64,000 nucleotides of DNA, from assembly GCA_036654415.1 (NCBI GenBank), contig JAVVSB010000004.1:1-64000 (forward strand), in the 5' to 3' direction. The notes below the pieces were generated by a model. It did no database searches, was not told where the DNA came from, and was given only the letters and a program-made list of their open reading frames with translations. Position 1 is the first letter of the stretch. Every line of letters starts with the position of its first letter. The position numbers and the translations under genes were made by a program. This DNA is from Mucinivorans sp036654415. Its GTDB lineage: Bacteria; Bacteroidota; Bacteroidia; Bacteroidales; Rikenellaceae. Positions 59,587-64,000 of the stretch are shown piece after piece.

Positions 59587-60543
59587 TTAGGCAAAACGTT
59601 TAGGCTTAATATACATATTAATTAGGGGCACACACGCATTCATAATGAGAATGGCAAAAGATATCCCTTCAGGATAAGCTCCCCAAACGCGAATCAGTAT
59701 TGTGATGATACCGATTCCAACTCCAAAGACCATCTGGCCAACCCTACTCATAGGTGAACTAACATAATCTGTAGCCATGAAAATAGCCCCCAACAGAGCA
59801 CCACCAGCAAAAAGATGGAATAGAGGATTCATAAACTCTTCGGGGTTGATAAGCCACAAAATGGTAGAAAATAGAGCCATAGACCCAAGGGTAAATACTG
59901 GTATTTCCCAAGTTATCACCCTACGAACCAAAAGATACAGACCACCTATAATCAACAGTACACCAGCAATTTCGCCCAAAGAACCATCCTTAAAACCAAG
60001 TATCATCCCTTGCAAATCAATCGATGGCATAATTTGGCTCACAGATTGCCCTTTAGAGAGTGCCTCTTTGACAAAAGCCAAAGGGGTGGCCCCTGTAACT
60101 GCATCCAAGCCTGCCGTATCAGGGAAAACGGTCATCTGCACAGGGAACGAAATCAACAGAAATACACGCCCTACAAGGGCTGGGTTAAAGAGATTTTTAC
60201 CCAGGCCACCAAAACTCATCTTACCGATGCCCATGGCCACCAGCGACCCCAAAATCACCAACCACGGTGAAATCTCAGCTGGCAGATTAAATGCCAACAA
60301 CATCCCAGTAACCGCGGCCGACCAATCGGTTAGAGAGTTAGATTGTTTTAACAAAAATTTGCCAATAAACCATTCAAAAAACATACAGCTAATAACTGCT
60401 AATACAGTTACGCTCAAGGCATTAAAGCCATACATCACAAGCGAAAACCCAAGTGCAGGCAAGAGAGCTATTACCACATCGCGCATGATACGCTTGGTAC
60501 TATCGCCACTATGCAAGTGAGGTGAAGGTGAAACGATTTTCAT
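59587..60543 (-). CDS. rnfD: Rnf complex subunit RnfD
   Basis: 318 residues, about nine membrane helices, homologous to NqrB. The flavin-attachment motif is DAVTGATPLAFVK (Thr in S/T-G-A-T). It carries covalent FMN and probably riboflavin and forms part of the ion channel. It starts 17 bp after rnfC. Confidence 0.95.
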   Translation of the reverse strand: MKIVSPSPHLHSGDSTKRIMRDVVIALLPALGFSLVMYGFNALSVTVLAVISCMFFEWFIGKFLLKQSNSLTDWSAAVTGMLLAFNLPAEISPWLVILGSLVAMGIGKMSFGGLGKNLFNPALVGRVFLLISFPVQMTVFPDTAGLDAVTGATPLAFVKEALSKGQSVSQIMPSIDLQGMILGFKDGSLGEIAGVLLIIGGLYLLVRRVITWEIPVFTLGSMALFSTILWLINPEEFMNPLFHLFAGGALLGAIFMATDYVSSPMSRVGQMVFGVGIGIITILIRVWGAYPEGISFAILIMNACVPLINMYIKPKRFA

Positions 60544-60560
60544 AATTATTAATATATATT

Positions 60561-61895
60561 CTATTTTCTACTACGTATTATACTCATTGTCTGTGTTTTA
60601 CCTAGTCTAATATAGTCCAGCAAAGGCAACGAAGCAGGACAAGTGTAGGCACAACAACCACACTCTATACAATCGGTGATACGTTCTACCTCAAGTCTAT
60701 CCCAAAGTGTCGCCTTACTAATTTTAAACAACAAATATGGCTCAAGCCCCATGGGGCAGACCTGGGTACATTTAGAACACGAAATACATGAAGAGGCCTT
60801 GGCACGCACAGCCTCCTTAGCACTCATCATTAAAATACCAGAAGTTCCCTTAGTAACAGGACTTTCGACATTACTCATCGCACGCCCCATCATTGGCCCT
60901 CCATTGATAATTTTACCCGTATGGTATGGTTCCCCCCCACAATATTCTATCAGATGACTAATCGGAGTACCAATTCTAACTTGCAGATTACGAGGCTCGG
61001 CCAAATGCTTACCCGTAACAGTAACTACCCTATCCACCAATGGACGATTTTTTTGGACAGCCTGGTAAATGGCATAAATAGTCCCAACATTTTGCACCAC
61101 GGCCCCAACCTCAATAGGCAGACAACCACTTGGAACTTTTAGTCCACTAATGGCTTCAATAAGCTGTTTTTCACCACCTTGTGGGTATTGTACTTTAAGA
61201 GGTACGACCTCCACCCCATCAGAGGCTTTACTTTGAAGAATTGCAATGGCATCTGGCTTATTATTTTCGATACCTATACAACATCTAGTAACGCCCAAAG
61301 CACGCATAACAATATGGCAACCGACCATAATTTCATCAGCTCTCTCCAACATCAATCTATGGTCAGCTGTTAAATATGGTTCGCACTCAACACCATTGAC
61401 AATCAATATCTCCGCTGTTTTACCAGCAGGAATCCCTAATTTAACTTGAGTAGGGAAAGTGGCACCACCCAAGCCTACAATACCGGCTTGAGCCACTTTG
61501 TCTATAATCTCTTTAGGCTCAAGGGTACACTCATTAACCAATGTGTCACTTATGTCTACATCCGCCTTCCACTCATCACCTTCAACCGTAATCACTACGG
61601 CCATCTTACGGACTCCGCCACCATCCATTGCCATATCCACCGATGCGACTGTACCACTGACCGAACTATGTACGTTGGCTGACACAAAACCACCAGAGGC
61701 TGCTATCAAATCACCAACAAGCACCTTGTCACCTTTTTTAACGGTAGGTTTGGCTGGTGCCCCGATATGTTGAGAGGTGAAAATGGTCACACTTTCGGGT
61801 AGAGGCATCTGCTCGATGGCCTTATCCCGCGAGAGTTTATAATCATGTGGGTGTATTCCACCAAGACTAAATGTTTTCATTAATATCTTTTCCAT
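60561..61895 (-). CDS. rnfC: Rnf complex subunit RnfC
   Basis: 444 residues: NADH-side subunit with the flavin/NAD domain (GIVGLGGATFPTQVKL near 137-152, VNGVECEPYLTADHRLM near 170-186), an SLBB-type domain, and two ferredoxin-like [4Fe-4S] motifs, CISCSKCTQVCPMG and CIECGCCAYTCPASLPL, near the C-terminus. ATG at 61895 or 61880. It exchanges electrons with NAD+. It starts 3 bp after rnfB. Confidence 0.96.
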   Translation of the reverse strand: MEKILMKTFSLGGIHPHDYKLSRDKAIEQMPLPESVTIFTSQHIGAPAKPTVKKGDKVLVGDLIAASGGFVSANVHSSVSGTVASVDMAMDGGGVRKMAVVITVEGDEWKADVDISDTLVNECTLEPKEIIDKVAQAGIVGLGGATFPTQVKLGIPAGKTAEILIVNGVECEPYLTADHRLMLERADEIMVGCHIVMRALGVTRCCIGIENNKPDAIAILQSKASDGVEVVPLKVQYPQGGEKQLIEAISGLKVPSGCLPIEVGAVVQNVGTIYAIYQAVQKNRPLVDRVVTVTGKHLAEPRNLQVRIGTPISHLIEYCGGEPYHTGKIINGGPMMGRAMSNVESPVTKGTSGILMMSAKEAVRAKASSCISCSKCTQVCPMGLEPYLLFKISKATLWDRLEVERITDCIECGCCAYTCPASLPLLDYIRLGKTQTMSIIRSRK

Positions 61896-61898
61896 AAT

Positions 61899-62753
61899 TT
61901 AAACGGTTTTTACAGCTTCTTCAACTGTTTTTTTAGGTGGGAAACCCACCTCTATAATTGCTCCTGTGGGGCATTCAACAACGCATTTACGACACAAACG
62001 GCATTTTTCTGTATCAATATAGGCCAGATTATTTTCCAAAGTGATGGCCTCAAAAGCACACGCCTTAACACACTTACCGCAACCAATACAGGCCGATAGA
62101 CAAGCACGACGAGCCTGAGCCCCTTTGTCTTTATTGATACAGCTCACAAAAATACGCCTACCCTTAGGCCCTTTTTTACGAAGCTCTATAACCATCTTTG
62201 GACAAGCCTTTACACACGCACCACAAGCCGTACATTTATCGGCATCCACCTCTGGCAGGCCCGTATCTGGATTAATCTTAATGGCTCCAAACTTACACGC
62301 CACCACGCAATCTCCTTTACCCAAACACCCCCAAGTACAACCTGTTTCACCTCCATAAAGAGCTGCCTCAACGGCACATGATTGCGCTCCATTGAACACA
62401 CTAGTGTGCGAACATTGGCAAAAACTACCTGCACAACGAACCACAGCAACAGTAGGTTCTTTCTCTGGTACAGCCTTACCCAACAACGTGGCCACAGCCT
62501 GCATAGTAGGAGCTCCACCCACTGGACAATAGAGCGACGAAATATCATCCTGCTCCACCAAAGCAGTAGCCATACCACGACAGCCTGGAAAACCACAACC
62601 GCCACAGTTAGCCCCTGGCAATAATGCCTCGCTCTCATCAATTCGAGGGTCTTCGTACACTTTAAATTTTTGAGCCACTACATATAGTATAATGGCCGAT
62701 ACCAAGCCTAATGCCACTAAAACGGCAATGGTGTAAATTAATGTTTCGTTCAT
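61899..62753 (-). CDS. rnfB: Rnf complex subunit RnfB
   Basis: 284 residues: one N-terminal membrane helix, then the Cys cluster CGGCGFPGCRG (as in all RnfB), and two or more ferredoxin-like domains with CTACGACVKACPK and CIGCGKCVKACAFEA and CRLCRKCVVECPTGA. It receives electrons from ferredoxin. It is preceded by the RseC-type gene with a 4-bp overlap. Confidence 0.96.
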   Translation of the reverse strand: MNETLIYTIAVLVALGLVSAIILYVVAQKFKVYEDPRIDESEALLPGANCGGCGFPGCRGMATALVEQDDISSLYCPVGGAPTMQAVATLLGKAVPEKEPTVAVVRCAGSFCQCSHTSVFNGAQSCAVEAALYGGETGCTWGCLGKGDCVVACKFGAIKINPDTGLPEVDADKCTACGACVKACPKMVIELRKKGPKGRRIFVSCINKDKGAQARRACLSACIGCGKCVKACAFEAITLENNLAYIDTEKCRLCRKCVVECPTGAIIEVGFPPKKTVEEAVKTV

Positions 62754-63157
62754 AGTATAGTAATTGTTATCTCGCTACTAATTTTATCTCTAAACAATCG
62801 TAATATCAAGAAATAGAGTCCCACCATAATTAATGTCACAACGCCAGAGAGTATCTCGCTCACTGTAAATGCCTGGCAAATAAACAAAACAGCCACAACC
62901 AAGACCACTGGAAAAAAGTAGGCCAAAAGAGTGGCCCAAAGCCCCATTGAGCGGCTTATACTCAGTTCCACAGTCTGTCCTATTTCGTGTGGCATAGAGT
63001 CGTTCACCACAGTCACTTTTCGCGATACAGCACCCGAGGCGCACATTTTTTTTGCTTGACAAGTTCCGCATGACTCGTGTGTACACAACTCTAAAACAAT
63101 CACCTGCGGGGTAATTGCGACAATTGTGGCATTTTGAATCAAGTTGTTTTTTGACAT
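62750..63157 (-). CDS. RseC/RsxC-associated SoxR-reducing family protein
   Basis: 135 residues: a Cys-rich N-terminal half (CTHESCGTCQAKKMCASG near 27-44), then two membrane helices. This is the RseC family, which in E. coli is linked to SoxR reduction and RpoE control and which begins rnf operons in many Bacteroidetes. The four Cys may bind an iron-sulphur cluster or zinc. First gene of the seven-gene Rnf operon. Confidence 0.9.
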   Translation of the reverse strand: MSKNNLIQNATIVAITPQVIVLELCTHESCGTCQAKKMCASGAVSRKVTVVNDSMPHEIGQTVELSISRSMGLWATLLAYFFPVVLVVAVLFICQAFTVSEILSGVVTLIMVGLYFLILRLFRDKISSEITITIL

Positions 63158-63165
63158 ACTGTTTA

Positions 63166-63173
63166 CAAAGTTA
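63166..63173 (-). promoter_or_regulatory. -7 element of the Rnf operon
   Basis: TAACTTTG on the minus strand, 8 bp before the ATG at 63157; a very short leader or leaderless start. Confidence 0.5.
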
Positions 63174-63214
63174 CAAAAAAACTCTTAACTTTACCACATA
63201 TAATTATCATTTTT

Positions 63215-64000
63215 ATGAATAGAAGTTGTGATTTTTTGGTTATTGGTAGTGGCATAGCTGGTTTAAGTTACGCCCTCAAGGTGGCCGACCATGGCAAAGT
63301 GGTCATCGTCACCAAATCCACCATCCAGCAAGCCAACACTCATTATGCTCAAGGTGGCATTGCCAGTGTGACCGACCCTTTGGTGGATTCACCCGAGCAA
63401 CACATTGTGGATACAATGGTTTGCGGTTCAGGTAAGAACAACCGTCAGGTTGTGGAATTAGTGGTGGATAAAGCTCCAGAACAGATTCGCCAATTGGTGG
63501 ATTGGGGGGTGGATTTCGACCGCAAAAGTGATGGCAGTTACTCCTTAGCCCGTGAGGGCGGACATACACAGAGCCGTATACTACACCACAAAGATTTTAC
63601 TGGGGCTGAAATAGAACAGCACCTAGCCGAAAGAGTCATGGCAAACCCTAATATTGAGGTATTGGAGTACCATTTTGCCGTTGACCTACTCACTCAGCAC
63701 CACCTTGGTAAATTGGTCAAGCGTTCGATTCCTGGTACAGAATGTTATGGAGCCTATGTTTTGAACCTGAAAAAGAAAGAGGTTTTTACCTTTCTGGCCA
63801 AGGTAACCATTCTAGCCACTGGTGGTGTGGGTAATATTTATCATACCACCACTAATCCTACAGTAGCCACAGGCGATGGCATAGCCTTAGCTCACCGAGC
63901 CAAGGCCATTATCGAGGATATGGAATTTATACAGTTTCACCCAACCTCACTTTTCAATCCGCCAGAGCGTCCATCATTTCTTATCTCCGAAGCTTTACGT
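63215..64000 (+). CDS. nadB: L-aspartate oxidase NadB (3' end cut by window edge)
   Basis: 262 codons from the ATG at 63215, open to the window edge. The FAD-binding start is DFLVIGSGIAGLSYALKV, followed by TKSTIQQANTHYAQGGIAS, DFDRKSDGSYSLAREGGH (substrate and FAD contacts), ATGGVGNIYHTTTNP and the EFIQFHPTS motif. It oxidises aspartate to iminoaspartate, the first step of NAD synthesis, usually with NadA and NadC nearby; about half of the protein (total near 520-530) lies outside. NadE at 13144 is the last step of the same pathway. Confidence 0.95.
   Translation, partial: MNRSCDFLVIGSGIAGLSYALKVADHGKVVIVTKSTIQQANTHYAQGGIASVTDPLVDSPEQHIVDTMVCGSGKNNRQVVELVVDKAPEQIRQLVDWGVDFDRKSDGSYSLAREGGHTQSRILHHKDFTGAEIEQHLAERVMANPNIEVLEYHFAVDLLTQHHLGKLVKRSIPGTECYGAYVLNLKKKEVFTFLAKVTILATGGVGNIYHTTTNPTVATGDGIALAHRAKAIIEDMEFIQFHPTSLFNPPERPSFLISEALR

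Noticed and set aside
1..64000. CRISPR arrays, insertion sequences, prophage or restriction systems
   Set aside because: I looked for spaced repeats, transposase-like frames, integrases and inverted ends on both strands and saw none; the long inverted repeats are all intrinsic terminators.

Overview
The window is a stretch of ordinary chromosome from an anaerobic or microaerobic member of the Bacteroidetes, most likely order Bacteroidales. The signs are the promoter grammar (many -7 elements of the form TAnnTTTG, several with TTTG 19-20 bp upstream), the lack of Shine-Dalgarno sites, Bacteroidetes-type NusB, DnaA, Lon, GpsA-Pgi and START-like proteins, and a complete Rnf operon in the order rseC-like, rnfB, C, D, G, E, A. 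I see no phage, insertion sequence, plasmid or CRISPR array. There is one tRNA gene (Thr, anticodon CGT). An assembly gap of ten N lies at 52941-52950.

Layout. 1-4.1 kb: the edge of nusB (3' part missing), a DUF2795 protein, an operon of hydrolase, orphan ABC ATPase and cobalamin adenosyltransferase, then a SIMPL-domain protein. 4.1-8.4 kb: fabG, a DUF3089 hydrolase and lon on the minus strand. 8.5-13.9 kb: valS, a glycosyltransferase fused to a glutamine-cyclotransferase lipoprotein, and nadE. 13.9-18.6 kb: a minus-strand operon of M20 peptidase, nuclease-fold protein, aldo-keto reductase, AlkD-like protein and lrgB. 18.6-24.5 kb: DUF2231 with a lipoprotein rubrerythrin, a LolA-like protein with rodA, and gpsA-pgi. 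24.6-29.3 kb: a five-gene operon with mutL, a rhomboid protease and dapD. 29.4-35.1 kb: pta-ackA; an outer-membrane protein gene with an 11-C tract straight after its ATG; a deoxyhypusine-synthase-like/lrgA/phosphotransbutyrylase operon; tRNA-Thr. 35.1-42.1 kb: futalosine-hydrolase-like gene, dnaK, a decayed metallophosphoesterase, a GH13 enzyme, and an acyl-AMP ligase with its own acyl carrier protein. 42.1-47.3 kb: lptF/G-type permease, ribBA and fmt; START-like protein; XRE regulator; a very AT-rich spacer. 47.3-55.1 kb: an eight-gene minus-strand run from phosphoglucomutase through recA and relA/spoT to a HIT protein. 55.1-57.8 kb: dnaA and a short-chain dehydrogenase. 57.8-63.2 kb: the Rnf complex. 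63.2-64 kb: the 5' part of nadB.

Metabolically the window fits a fermenter that conserves energy with Rnf (ferredoxin:NAD+ oxidoreduction coupled to ion pumping) and makes ATP by Pta-AckA, with a second phosphotransacylase tied to LrgA.

The most interesting signals are: (1) the C11 tract that puts an outer-membrane beta-barrel gene out of frame by one base, downstream of a textbook promoter, which looks like a phase-variation switch; (2) the GT2/glutamine-cyclotransferase fusion with an internal lipoprotein signal peptide; (3) the DHS-like/LrgA/Ptb operon, with lrgB about 19 kb away; (4) a G9 run inside mutL; (5) a possible sigma-54-like heat-shock promoter at dnaK; and (6) genes whose -7 element lies only 5 nt before the ATG, implying leaderless mRNAs.
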